Positions 53,871 through 64,000 of a DNA stretch of 64,000 nucleotides are shown here, in pieces. A program made the translations under genes and the position numbers. The notes under the pieces are model-generated. The model was not told the DNA's origin. It saw only the letters and a list, made by a program, of their open reading frames with translations, and did not search any database. Location of the stretch: NCBI GenBank assembly GCA_964059195.1, contig CAXKWD010000001.1, positions 213,164,484 through 213,228,483 of the forward strand, given 5' to 3'. The first letter of the stretch is position 1; each line of letters begins with the position of its first letter. The DNA is from Ectobius pallidus. Its lineage: Eukaryota; Arthropoda; Insecta; Blattodea; Ectobiidae.

Positions 53871-54016
53871 ACTACTTTTTAAATTAATAGTTTAAATCAC
53901 TATCTTTGTGTTATAAATTATTGATCCTTTCAAGAAATTTGAGTATTCATAATTCTGCATAGATTTAAAAATGAAACTAATTGGTAACATTTTATGCCCA
54001 GGAAAGATTTAACTGT

Positions 54017-54057
<41 letters not shown>

Positions 54058-54060
<3 letters not shown>

Positions 54061-54499
54061 GGATGGGTCCACTTTCGATACCTCGATACTCTCGATACTT
54101 GCATGGTATCGGCATCGAATGATACTTCAGAAAACTCGCTCGATACTTTTTCGATACTTTTGTAATTCTGCAATTCCGCAATTAAGTGAGAATGCTAGTA
54201 TTTTTTAACAAAAACTTGTAAGTGGACTGTTTAAAAAACTAATTTTAGTTTTATTGTAGAGTTTAAAAATAATTATAGGCTACTGATGATCTTAAATTGT
54301 GTCTCATTAAATATGCAGACTTAATTAATTTAGTTGGTATTACACAGTTCTCTCAAATTTTAATTTTTAATGTAAGTTACCTATTTATTGAAACTGGAAA
54401 TGTTGAAGGTATCGAGTATCGAAGTATCGAGTATCGAGGAAAAAATCATCTGTCGGTATCGAGTATCGAGTATCGAGAAAATCTGGTATCGACCCATCC

Positions 54500-54502
<3 letters not shown>
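54058..54502. mobile_element. hAT-type MITE, GATGGGTCGATACC family, in a (TA)n tract
   Basis: Inverted ends TAGGGATGGGTC and GACCCATCCCTA with degenerate TATCGAG/CTCGATA arrays inside. It splits a TA microsatellite (54020-54057 and 54503-54555), so an 8-base duplication would be TATATATA and cannot be told from the repeat. Same family as 26830-27457. Confidence 0.85.
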
Positions 54503-54562
<60 letters not shown>

Positions 54563-54585
54563 TTATTTATTTATTTATTTTTGGT
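54503..54585. repeat. (TA)n and (TTTA)n tract
   Basis: Right half of the TA microsatellite followed by ATTT repeats. Confidence 0.9.
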
Positions 54586-54993
54586 CTTCTTCTATTACGT
54601 CAGGGGAAATAAGTCCAGTGTATCTCTTGTCTGTAGACACGCGCTTCGTTACGTATACAGACTGGTAGCCAAGAAATGTCATCAGCTACATTAACATTGA
54701 ACTTCAGCTCTTCAGTTTACATGCATTCCTCAGGCTCAGTTTGTGTGTCTTGGAAAGCGGTCAAATCTCGAGACGTCGAAATTACCTCTCCAGTTCCAAT
54801 AAACTAACATCAGGCCCGAATTACAAAACATGGACCACATTAGCGATACATTTCTTAACATCAAACTGCTATCAATTTTATAGCAACAGACACACCAACC
54901 ACTTCACTCAAAACTTGCAACATTTCAGCATAATTGCCAGGATTGTACAGAATTCTGGAGTTTGAGTACAGACAGATCCTCAGTTTTGACATC

Positions 54994-55043
<50 letters not shown>

Positions 55044-55440
55044 TATAATTATAATTATAATTATAATTATAAGATAATAATAATAATAGTAATAATAATA
55101 ATAATAGTAATAATAATAATAATAATAATAACAACAACAATATGTTTCACTTCTGCTGGTCTGTCTTATAGTTCTAGTTTTGGTCCTTGTGTGTATAATT
55201 CTAAAACAAAATTACATCCAGGTTTAGCTATATAAACTTTAATTTTCATCCCTTTTAAATTTGGTTTTTGTGGTACTACTTTCTATTTTTCATGCCATTG
55301 CTCTCAGCTTTTGCCTTTCTCGCCTGGTAGGCCTACTATTTCGTCATTATTTTGTATATTTCTAATTTTTAACATAATTATTTTATGTTAACACTCTCTT
55401 TTGTTGTACCAAATAGACAAATTGTAAATGTGACACAGTG
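54586..55440. other. no gene; large (AAT)n microsatellite
   Basis: Trinucleotide AAT/AAC tract with an (AATT)n-like centre at 54993-55140. The rest is unassigned. Confidence 0.7.
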
Positions 55441-55449
55441 TGTTGTACT

Positions 55450-55990
55450 TCATTTGCTCCCGAATTTCTTCATGATTAATTCTTTCCATCCTAGGAGTTC
55501 TATTTGCTCTTCTAAAAAAATCCATTCTGTTGCTAATATTTTTCTTTCCTCTCTCTTTTTAATTGGCCAATTTTCTGAACCATATTGTACATTTTTTTTT
55601 AACCATTGAATCATAAATATACTGATATGTCTGTCCCACAACACTCCATTTAATAGGGATATCGCTTTTCTGCCCAGAGTGTTTCTATTCTGAATTTCTT
55701 TCTCCATTTCCACCATCTTTATGAATCGTTATGCCTAAATAGACCTATTTGTAGTTCTGCGTGTTTTTAATATTCACTTTATTATTTAACGTTAAATCTT
55801 GCTGAATACCTCCTATGCACATATTTTTTTTTTTTCCTGGTTGATTGTCAAACCACCCTTATTATACTCTGAAACGAATTTCCTTGTCATGAATTCAGTA
55901 TCTTCGTAATCTTGTGCCATTATTATTTGGTCATCAGCAAAATGTAATGTGTAGATCATATTATCTTCCATCGGTATTCCCATGGGTTTA
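55450..55990 (-). pseudogene. LINE reverse transcriptase with FADD box
   Basis: The minus strand encodes, 5' to 3', PMGIPMEDNMIYTLHFADDQ, IIMAQDYEDTEFMTRKFVSE, YNKGGLTINQ, then MCIGGIQQDLTLNN, a stop near NYK, VYLGITIHKDG, and after a frameshift EIQNRNTLGRKAISLLNGVL, NVQYGSENWPIKKREERKIL. FADD (55930-55941) is the catalytic box of the palm, here F in place of the usual Y. The order palm, thumb, 'YLG', 'GRKA---LN--LW' and 'YGSE-W' is that of non-LTR reverse transcriptases. The catalytic aspartates survive but stops and a frameshift inactivate it. It could be the same lineage as 61886-62520. Confidence 0.85.
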
Positions 55991-56683
55991 CAACGAATTT
56001 ACAAGGTGTAAAATTAGCCTCATAAAATGTTTATTAAATATATCAATAAAATTGTTCTTGTATAAGAAATTATGGAGGAGTGTATGGTCCTGCTATCGAA
56101 TAATACAGGCATAAGCACAGTTGTTAGGTGTTAGCTTTCCTACTTATGACGACACTGGAGCGGCTCGTGTTTCTAATTTGGTATTGTTCTTCAAGAGGCT
56201 AATTGGGGTCTCCTGTGTGCATATGTCAATGTCAGCCCGTGACCACACAGAAAATACATTTAACAGTGTGTGCATACTGTAATTTATGTCTTCTGTCGCG
56301 GGCAAAGTAGTAAATATTATTTACGTACACTGTATTTAGTAACATAGATGAGTACAGATATCTTGTCTTGTGACATGCAATTAAGGTATTTCTACATTGA
56401 AGTAATGCATGGGAGAAGTAGAAACAGTGGCGGAATATTACTGGATATTGCAGGGTTCCAGGTCATCTAATCTAATGCCAAATGATCTAATACAGGGCAT
56501 GTAATTTCAACTCTGAAGGCAGTAACCTAATTAAGAATTTTAGTCGCCATTATTGTTACGTATGGTATACACCACAGTCTTTTGGGAATTACCCCGTCCC
56601 TTATTTGATTTTTTGCATATAATTTTACACCATATAATCATTATAAATATGCACAATTATGTAAGTAAATAATAAATCATGTG
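55991..56683. other. no recognisable feature
   Basis: The first 100 bases may be further decayed LINE. The rest is unassigned. Confidence 0.4.
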
Positions 56684-56878
56684 AACTGATGTAACAAAGT
56701 GCCAGAATGCATTTGTTTAATCAGTGATAATTGCAATTATGATACGCAGAAAATAAATTATTTTTGTAATTGATTCCCGAGTTAAGCTCCAGATTGATTC
56801 ATTACGCAGGGCTTACGGAAGAACAAAGGTCCGGGGATCTGTAGTCAGCGACGCTATCCACAAGACCGGCAGGCGGTC
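56684..56878 (-). mobile_element. CCAGAATGG-family fragment joined to a SINE head fragment
   Basis: 56684-56832 matches the 3' side of the family (AACTGATGTAACAAAGTGCC, GCAGGGCTTACGGAAGAAC). 56829-56878 is the reverse complement of the head of SINE family 2 at 5280 (GGATCTGTAGTCAGCGACGC). Confidence 0.7.
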
Positions 56879-57598
56879 TTTGAACAATTTATGTGGTGAC
56901 GAATTTATACATCAATAGTAGTGAAATGGTTCAACAAGATACAACCAATTTCAACGGTTTAGTTTTGTGCTGTCTTGTGTATGCATATCTTGTAGACGGT
57001 CCATAGGCGGCTTATTATTTTTGCATTCGCCTGTACATAACCTGGATAATGAAATCCTCAGTACGACCACGTTCGGTGGCGTGAACTTATATGGGCCCAT
57101 GGGGCTCTAGCCCACCCAATAATTTGTCGTGTTTTATTATAACTTATTATTTGTTGCTATTACTAAAAATCGTGTTTCTTTGTTGAATCACTGTAAAACG
57201 GCAATCAGGATATCGTTGACTTACATCCTATAGTACGATCTCCTCTTTTTCGAAATCACTCACGATCATTTGAGATAGTCGAATTCATTAAAGTTTTACA
57301 TTTTACTCTGTCAATGCAGTTTTACTGACTGCAGTTTTATGATGCTTGTGACGAATTTATTGGGAGAACTCCAATCAGGAGAAATACATTTTTCAACACT
57401 CTGTGCTACATAATTTTATTTTAGAATTTGCCTGAAACCGAAAATTAAAAAATAAGTGTATACAATATTATAAACTTTCTTGGCGGTTGAATTACAAAAT
57501 GTGATTGTTGTTACAAACACTGAAATAGTTTCTTGCACAGTTCTGTATTTATCTGTAGTCACATCAATGTTACATTATAAGACCATTTCATCAACCTT
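56879..57598. other. no recognisable feature
   Basis: Non-coding, no repeat match noticed. Confidence 0.4.
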
Positions 57599-57610
57599 AA
57601 TAGGGGTGGG

Positions 57611-57983
57611 TAGCGTGCCCGCTTCTAGATCCGAAGGTCGCGGGATCAAGCCCGGCCGCAGTCGATGAGTTTTTCAGGACGTAAAAATCCTGGGCACGGA
57701 GTCCTCCGGGAGGGACTTTAAGCTGGGGGGGCCCGTGTCGTAGATTTACGGCACGTAAAAGAACTCCAATCCTAAATTAGAGCCTCTGGACAACATTTCT
57801 CGGCCCTTTCACGTCCAAGTAATACCTTAGTTTCCGGAGAGGGGTTAAAGGGCGATGGGCTTACCACCTGTCCCTCTGCCCTCTCTGGGAAAATAAGCGT
57901 AACAAAATTCACATAGGTATTAATACAGAAACCTCCGCTTGGAGGCCCTTCATCCCAATATAGGGGGCACAGGATTCAAGAAG
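57611..57983 (+). mobile_element. tRNA-derived SINE, family 5
   Basis: A B-box-like TCGCGGGATCAAGCCCGG near the start, then AGATTTACGGCACGTAAAAG, a phrase also seen in family 4. Perfect 12-base duplication AATAGGGGTGGG at 57599-57610 and 57984-57995. The A box is degraded or lost. GC-rich against its surroundings. Confidence 0.88.
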
Positions 57984-57995
57984 AATAGGGGTGGG

Positions 57996-58599
57996 AGTGT
58001 GCCAATTTTAAAATCTTTGAGCCCACTCAATGTTCTTCAATAGTTGGCGCCACTGACCCCACGTACAGTTTTATGCCAAAAATAGTCAAGAAACTATTTT
58101 ATTTTCTGCGTGCATACTCTGAAGGCAGGAGGAATTCCGCTATGAAATTCGTTCCCAGGAAATCGCCAGAACAGAGAACATAAACAAGACAAACTTGGCT
58201 CCATTATGGAAGTAAATTTGCTGTTGTTTTACGGTGCGCTTTTCCAGACAGGAAGGGGTGGCGCATAGCTCTGAGGGGCGTAGGCCCTGGAAACGTCGGT
58301 TTGCTTTGAATAGAGGCAATTCACACACGCACCAGACACCTGCTACATCTCGCCCGCTGTTTCCTTCATATTCTAAATCATCACACAACGCTTTCCTAGC
58401 ATATATTGCAATGTGTGGCTTGTAGTTCAGGTTTCTCACATGCTACTGCCTGTTGTCATAACTAATACCGCGAGAGCTTAGGAATTCCAGAACTCAAATA
58501 ACTCAAAAACAGCTAGTCTTATTTAACTGAACATCCGAGGTTCAGTAAACCTGTACTGTAGAACAGGGCTGCTGAAAACTTACGTATGGAGGTTATTTC
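57996..58599. other. no recognisable feature
   Basis: 58140-58439 has overlapping frames on both strands but no family resemblance or splice signals that convince. Confidence 0.4.
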
Positions 58600-58850
58600 T
58601 GTGACTTGGTTCTAAAAAGCGTAATGTCATAAAACTTGCTTTTGAGATAACTGACTTTGAAGTCTTTAAAGAAGTGACATTTTTTGCTGAGAACTTCCGA
58701 CATTGGCCCCTAAGGTGTCTGTTATGTCTACTAACAGCAACAGACATTGGCACTTTTAATGTACGAAAGGTAAAGACCAGCCGAGCTCAATAATGCATAA
58801 ATCTCAATTTTGCAAGAAATTGACATTGGCCGTTTTAGAACCAAGCCACA
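58600..58850. mobile_element. MITE, TTCTAAAAGGGCCAATGTC family, copy 3
   Basis: Ends TGTGACTTGGTTCTAAAA and TTTTAGAACCAAGCCACA inverted. Collinear with the copies at 29449 and 51190; the left end is the more mutated. Confidence 0.85.
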
Positions 58851-59932
58851 GATTTTTGAGTTGGTGAATTTCATTTTCTGCCTACCAGGGAGATAGCTGT
58901 GTATTGCATAGTTTGTATATAGTAAACTCTATCTGATCCCTCGATATTCTGATTCTATAAAACTTACTTTCTAATAAATTAGCCTCGTAGATATCCAAAA
59001 TTACAATTGTCAATATAATACAATTAGGTAAACTGATGTAACAAAGTATTTAATCAGTGATAATTGCAATTATGATATGCAGAAAATAAGTAATTTTTAT
59101 AATCGATTTCCGAGTTAAGCGCCAGATCTATTCATTAAGCAGGGCTACGGTCTAGTTTGATAAGCATATGTGAAGGAATATGCGGGTAATGTTATTTGTC
59201 AAAGCTACCTGTATTGCAACTTCCAAAGCCGCATATGAACACTGTAAAACAATATGTTGTCATGGGATAGAGGAAGTGTTTCGCGTCTTTTTTGTTGTTG
59301 TAAAAATTGCCATCGTGATTAGATACTACGAAGATGTGAATGAATTAATCAGTACTTAATACTTGGTTCCCAAAACCTTGATAGGCATTAAGGAGACCAT
59401 TGTAAACATTGCCTCTTGGTAGATTAACATCTCCGCCCATGTATAATACATGTATTCTTTTCCCATTTCATCGTTGCAAAGTATGTACGTAGTTAGAAAC
59501 ACCCATAACAAATGACTGATTCCCATACTTTCCTTCATGAAAGTAAATCTATTCAAGGTTATTATCATTGCCCTGAAATGTTGAGAGGAAGTCGAATCAA
59601 AGGTCAATACCATCTCTGTAATAAGTAGAAATTGCCAATAGATTCACATTAATTCCTTTCTATGATTTGCCATTCAAATTGATGCTTACCCATTTGATTA
59701 GAAAGTCAATTGGGAAGAACATACACATAATTGTTTTCGGGCGGCGGCCTGCAGATGTAAATAGACGGTACCGGAAATACAGGCGTCTCTCCTGCTCCCC
59801 GCATTACGTAATTGCCGACCGCCTCTCTGATTACGAAGGATTTGCGGTTGAGCTTTGTCTTCGCTTTCATTTGTTTGCTCGTTTGTCTCTTTTTTCTTCT
59901 ACATGTAGATCTCTTATAAAAATACTAATAAG
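58851..59932. other. CCAGAATGG-family fragment (59026-59270), otherwise unassigned
   Basis: 59026-59270 matches the 3' half of the family in reverse orientation with a deletion that removes the GCCAGAATGG end (AAACTGATGTAACAAAGTAT then TTAATCAGTGATAATTGCAA). The remainder shows nothing I recognise. Confidence 0.6.
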
Positions 59933-60688
59933 TAGACTTCGGATTTTAGGTAAAAACCTATTTTAATCCTTAAGTGATATATGGACGAAAATTTGTATAT
60001 GCATGTTTCATAAGTGACTATGCCTAAAACTGGTACTTTTATAGGACCTAAAACAGCCTACTTTCACGTTAGAGCCTAATATTGCCTTTTTTGCTTGGTT
60101 TTCCTATAAAGTTGAAAATAAGTTATTTTTTGTTGTAAATTCTAGCATTTATTTTCAGTTCGTACTAAATTTTTAGCTCGGAATGTACAGTAAGTTACAT
60201 GACACATTTGTGACGTGGTTAAATAGTAAGGAATGTTTCGTCTGCAGTAGAAAAATTATTTGGCATTCCCAAGAAAATGTAGCCTAGTGTTTTTCTCCCG
60301 ACTCCCACATCCAGTTAAAAAAAAATACTTAGTTCTCTGAATCACTGAGGGATACAAGGGGTTGAATAGGCCTATGCTAGCGTGCGTATCTTCTGGGCGC
60401 AGGGATTAGGTTTTCACTTATGGTAGTAATACAGGCCCTAGTAGGCCTAATAGGTTATATAATTATGTGTACCATAGGCCTATATCTGTGTTTTATGATG
60501 ATTATTAATTAATGGTGACTTCCATGAATATAATATTCTGCATTGCAATTGAGATATTTCAGAAAATTGGCAACTTAAAGATTTTATAAGAGACTATTTT
60601 ACGATTTTTATAACCTATTTTCCAATTTTTAGAGCCTATTTTAGGTACCTAAAACAGCATTTTTAGCGACCTAAAAGTCCGAAGTCTA
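59933..60688. mobile_element. hAT-type MITE, TAGACTTCGGA family
   Basis: Ends TAGACTTCGGATTTTAGGT and ACCTAAAAGTCCGAAGTCTA inverted, with the perfect 8-base duplication CTAATAAG at 59925-59932 and 60689-60696. Sub-terminal AGCCTATTTTAGG-like phrases are repeated. 756 bases, no transposase. Confidence 0.92.
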
Positions 60689-60696
60689 CTAATAAG

Positions 60697-61295
60697 TAGG
60701 GCACGGAAGTTAATGAAAATACATGAAAGAAATAACAGAAAAACGATGGTACCATTTTGCATATTGTTGCATATTTTGTTACTTTTGTTGATTGGTTGGT
60801 ATATGGTTATTTAACGATACGCATTTAGCAGTTTAAGCATTTTACAAATAAACCGCGAAAAAACACAGCATATTTATAATCACTTTTATTTTTAAAAATG
60901 CATCAAGAGTATAGAAGGAATTTCTTATAAACCATTTTTGGTTTTTTATTTTATTTTATCAGGCAACATGTTATAACGTTTGCTACAAATAAATATAAAT
61001 ATTAATGTGCTATTTTGTTTAATCTAAATTAAGCACTACTTTTAGTGTTGAATCCATGTATAACTTATTAAAGATTATAATCATTAATGTTGGTGTGGAT
61101 GAGTACTAATAGATCTAAAAAATAAATATTTACAATTCCTATTAGAATTTCGTAGTCAAGCAATATAGTTATACAATATGACTTATTGGGACATTTTAAT
61201 GGTTCTAAGAACTATCTTCTGTAACATCACGGTATCTCCATTCTACTTGAACTCCCCCCAAAAAGTAATAATCAATATTTCATGACTGATTGGAT
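60697..61295. other. SINE tail fragment, otherwise unassigned
   Basis: 60790-60825 (TTGGTTGGTATATGGTTATT) is the reverse complement of the tail of SINE family 4. The rest is AT-rich and featureless. Confidence 0.5.
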
Positions 61296-61391
61296 TTGGT
61301 TGGTACTGTATATGGTTATTGAACGACGGGGATGTACTGCAACTTAGGCCTGTGACCGTCGCCGGTGTGCCGGAATTTTGTCCCGCAGAGA
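61296..61391 (-). mobile_element. tRNA-derived SINE, family 4, 3' fragment
   Basis: Reverse complement of the 3' half of 41203-41392: ATTCCGGCACACCGGCGACG then CACAGGCCTAAGTTGCAGTA and a TTCAATAACCATA tail. It adjoins the mariner remnant that follows. Confidence 0.75.
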
Positions 61392-61611
61392 GATGTTTGT
61401 CACACAGAGGTTCAAATCCCTGGCGGCAGACTTGTACGACACAGGTATTCAAAAGTTGGTTCCACGGTATGACAAATGTTTCAATTCCGATGGCAAATAT
61501 GTTGAATAATAGCTGAATGCTTGCTGTATCTATTGGAATATATATGTTCACGAAATTGTCTTTTGTTTCTGTAAACGGCCCCAGGGAAACTTACTTCATG
61601 TACGCGCCTCG
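61392..61611 (+). mobile_element. mariner 3' end remnant
   Basis: Collinear with the right arm of the fold-back mariner (24330-24521): CAGGTATTCAAAAGTTGGTT, ATAGCTGAATGCTTGCTGTA, CCCCAGGGAAACTTACTTC and the end TACGCGCCTCG followed by TA. No coding left. Confidence 0.82.
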
Positions 61612-61885
61612 TATATAAGCAATCGTCAAGTCATCAGTGGGTTCTAATTTTGAAATCAACGAAAACAAATCAGTCAAGCAGGTGGTTTCCACGAATGACT
61701 TGTTCTAACATCCAGATACAAATCCTCACATTTTTCATAAAGCATTATTATTGGTCTTACATGTGTGCTTTTATAACAAATTTTAGGTGACACATTTATG
61801 CGTCAGTAGCAGTGAAAAGATTAAACTCCCCTAATACGCCTGGGCGACTACTTCTCCTACGCAGCAGTGTTGCGGGAAGGCTAGT

Positions 61886-62520
61886 TCAAACATTGCAGGC
61901 GCTCTGTCCTGTCTTCTTCTTTCGTTTCACCCTCTTTGGGGTACGTTGAACCAGTAATTTCTTTGTGTGTTGTTCCTTCCTAAGTGCCCAATATTTCTTC
62001 ATTCTTTCTGATCTTCTTTTCCTCTCTTCTTCTGAGATGATAGGTTTGGACTTCAGTGTCGACCTGTCTTGGAACCTTGTATTTTCGTCTTTAGTTATTA
62101 TTTTACCCGTTCGATCGAGTAGTGAATTTTCTGTAATTTTTAACTCGACTAGGTCTTTTTCAGTTTCTTTAAACCAGTTGGGTTTTCTTTTGCGGTTGTG
62201 GAAGTAGTCAAAGTGTTTGGTTGATCTATCAGAGTCCATTCTGGGAATATGACCGTAGAAATTATCCTCCTTTTTCGCATAATATCTGAAAGTTTTTTTC
62301 AATTTTCTTGTAGAGAGTTTCATTCTTGATGTATATTATCTTAATATCCTGAAATGTTGGTCCTATGATTTTCATTAAAATCTTCCTTTCCTTTAGTTCA
62401 AGTTACTCCATCTGGCCTTTGAAATTCATGTTTAGCGTTTCTGCCGCGTACAGTGCTTCTGGTTTAATTACTGTTATGTAATGTTTAATTTTTGACTCCC
62501 ATGAATGGGGGGTCCTTTAT
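61886..62520 (-). pseudogene. LINE reverse-transcriptase C-terminal region
   Basis: On the minus strand ITVIKPEALYAAETLNMNFK and GQME, a stop, LELKERKILMKIIGP precede a frameshift near 62280. A 145-codon frame then reads FYGHIPRMDSDRSTKHFDYF, WFKETEKDLVELKITENSLL, then EEERKRRSERMKKYWALRKE. This order ('PEALYAAETL', 'ERKILRKI-GP', 'FYGH--RM', 'W--E---DL', basic tail) is that of the C-terminal region of an insect non-LTR ORF. It may be the missing 3' part of the lineage seen at 55450-55990. The basic C-terminus is intact to its stop, but the upstream core is absent. Confidence 0.82.
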
Positions 62521-62577
62521 AATATGGTTAAAATAATTATTTTTGTTCGACCATACTATAATACGCTTCTATTGATA

Positions 62578-62856
62578 GTTTCACGGGCTATAAGCCGAGT
62601 AAAAGGATATACTGCATCCAAGCTTTCGGTCGCTGACATCACTGCGGCCTTCCTCAGGGAAATGAGTGTAGAAAAAGGGAAGAGATAGCTTATATATGTT
62701 TTTGAGTGAATTTTCATTTCATTTTCACTTAAATACATATATAAGCTCTCTCTTCCCTTTTTCTACACTCATTTCCCTGTGGAAGGCCGCAGAGATGTCA
62801 GCGACCGAAAGCTTGGATGCAGTATATCCTTTTACTCGGCTTATAGCCCGTGAAAC
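62578..62856. repeat. palindrome with Penelope-like terminal motif
   Basis: Arms 62578-62710 and 62724-62856 (133 bases) are reverse complements with about six mismatches and a 13-base loop. Each arm, read outward, has CTG(A/T)GGA, a GGCCGC...GCGACC stem and GAAAG, a pattern like a degraded hammerhead core and like the terminal repeats of Penelope elements. The palindromic layout matches 39521-40501. No coding. Confidence 0.6.
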
Positions 62857-63138
62857 ATTCATTAGTAATCAACGCCGAGAAAGCCTCAAATCTTACGTAC
62901 AATACGCTTATTACGTGTGACATAGCGGTGTCATTATGATGATCATTTCGAAACTGTTCTTCATTATGAAATCGGTGTGGTATCGATTATTCTCGAACAC
63001 GGAACGATCTTGAAACTTTGAGATTAGCAGCTGAAAACTGCTCACTGGAATTGGCTCCCCAGGAGCCTGAGAGCGGTTAGTCTCAATTCCGGTTTTTCTA
63101 AACATCGTCTATTTCCTGTTGCCTTAGATGTAGCATTG
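62857..63138. other. no recognisable feature
   Basis: Non-coding spacer between the palindrome and the final hAT-type element. Confidence 0.4.
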
Positions 63139-63146
63139 CTAATGAG

Positions 63147-63996
63147 CTGGGCCGGTTTTTAATGACATGTCATCTTTTTATTGGTGCTGCATAGACATTG
63201 CCAACTTGTAGATAAATCCTAATCATGACCTCTAGATTATATAAATGCATTTTTATTAAGTCATTTTTTGTCATTTTATGCAATTTTATATTTTTAGGGC
63301 ATTTATTTCAATTTTACGTTATTTTTTTTAATGATTTATTTTTTTGTCGCTTTGACTCATAGAGGAGTCTAATCACGACTGTACAGATAACAACATTACA
63401 TATTACATTACATATAATAACCAGTAATACATTTTGACTTACAGGAGTCTAATCGCGACTGTACAGATAATAACAATACATATTACATTACATATAGCAA
63501 CCAGTAATACATATTAGAACAATATTAGTGTATGGTTGCGTTATTATTTTGTCATTTTCGTGTCATTTACATTGAGTATATTAACTTTTAGACCTTCAAT
63601 AATCTCCGTATGCTGACAGTAATTTACTGCAATCCTAAATAAGGTAGGATTTGCATGCTTTTTTTTTTTCATACGGGTAATATTTAAATAAATTCCTGCA
63701 TTACCATAATGCAACATTTTTGTAGGATCTACTTTAAAACAATTTTCTTACTTCTCTTCTCAAATGCTCCAATCAAGAACAAAGAACAGATTTTTTAGAC
63801 CTACAACATCCTTTCTGCATTTACAGTTTTTTTTTCAATTACGTACGAATTTGTCTACAACAATAATATTTTTTTTATAAATAAAATATCAGTTTTTAGG
63901 TCATTCTTCATAATTATTAAATCATTTACTTTAAAATTTAAGGTATTTGATAGGTCATTTTTCAAACAATATTAGGTCATCAGAATCCGGGCCCTG
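63147..63996. mobile_element. hAT-like element, CAGGGCCCGGATT family, copy 3
   Basis: Left end CTGGGCCGGTTTTTAATGAC (mutated), right end GGTCATCAGAATCCGGGCCC then TG. CTAATGAG precedes it (63139-63146) and CTAA follows at the window edge, as the first half of an 8-base duplication would. The interior has two tandem CAGGAGTCTAATCGCGACTG-like repeats of about 78 bases (63360-63510). Confidence 0.8.
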
Positions 63997-64000
63997 CTAA

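Noticed and set aside
54925..55140. 71-codon Leu/Tyr-rich frame
   Set aside because: Translation of an AAT/AATT microsatellite.
1..64000. LTR retrotransposon or endogenous virus
   Set aside because: No paired long terminal repeats, primer-binding site, Gag or integrase-like frame was found. All reverse-transcriptase traces are non-LTR.

Overview
This is a window from a large, AT-rich, repeat-dense arthropod nuclear genome. The repeats (Helitrons ending in a GC hairpin plus CTAG, mariner, hAT and Penelope-like elements, several non-LTR lineages and tRNA-derived SINEs) and the arthropod-type TATA/TCAGT promoter suggest an insect. A polyneopteran such as a cockroach or termite is my best guess, but that is inference. 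There is no rRNA gene, CRISPR array, operon or other bacterial feature.

Only one host gene can be supported. It runs on the + strand and is a Rho guanine-nucleotide exchange factor of the PLEKHG type. One exon (19409-19792) encodes a low-complexity Ser/Gly/acidic N-terminal region. A second (31140-31309) encodes a linker and the first helix of the DH (Dbl homology) domain. The two join in phase 1 across an 11.3 kb intron, and the rest of the DH-PH module lies beyond the window. A TATA box plus initiator at 12597-12630, followed by a short ATG exon (12675-12687) whose donor is also phase 1, is a candidate first exon. If that is right, almost the whole window from 12.6 kb onward is intron.

Everything else I can identify is repeats. 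0-12 kb: a trimeric Helitron (206-1763) inside a repeat whose uninterrupted copy lies at about 8.3-9.15 kb, three SINE families, a LINE tail, MITEs and a mariner junction. 12-31 kb: the first two exon candidates, copies of an abundant 0.5 kb family with CCAGAATGG ends, an inverted second copy of the Helitron trimer (21571-23147), a fold-back mariner with a hAT MITE inside it, and more hAT MITEs with intact 8-bp target duplications. 31-42 kb: the DH exon, a 1.27 kb tandem duplication in the following intron, and an almost perfect inverted repeat of a Penelope-like element (39521-40501) with a GIY-YIG nuclease fragment and a complete hammerhead ribozyme motif in each arm. 42-64 kb: a single-unit Helitron, a decayed 2.5 kb hAT whose left end is amplified into a tandem array together with its target duplication, LINE reverse-transcriptase remnants, SINEs, a second Penelope-like palindrome and a hAT MITE ending at the window edge.

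The notable themes are repeated fold-back structures (mariner, Penelope, hAT array) and precise insertion footprints that let the order of events be read from the sequence. All transposon coding segments seen are truncated or frameshifted, so nothing here looks autonomous.
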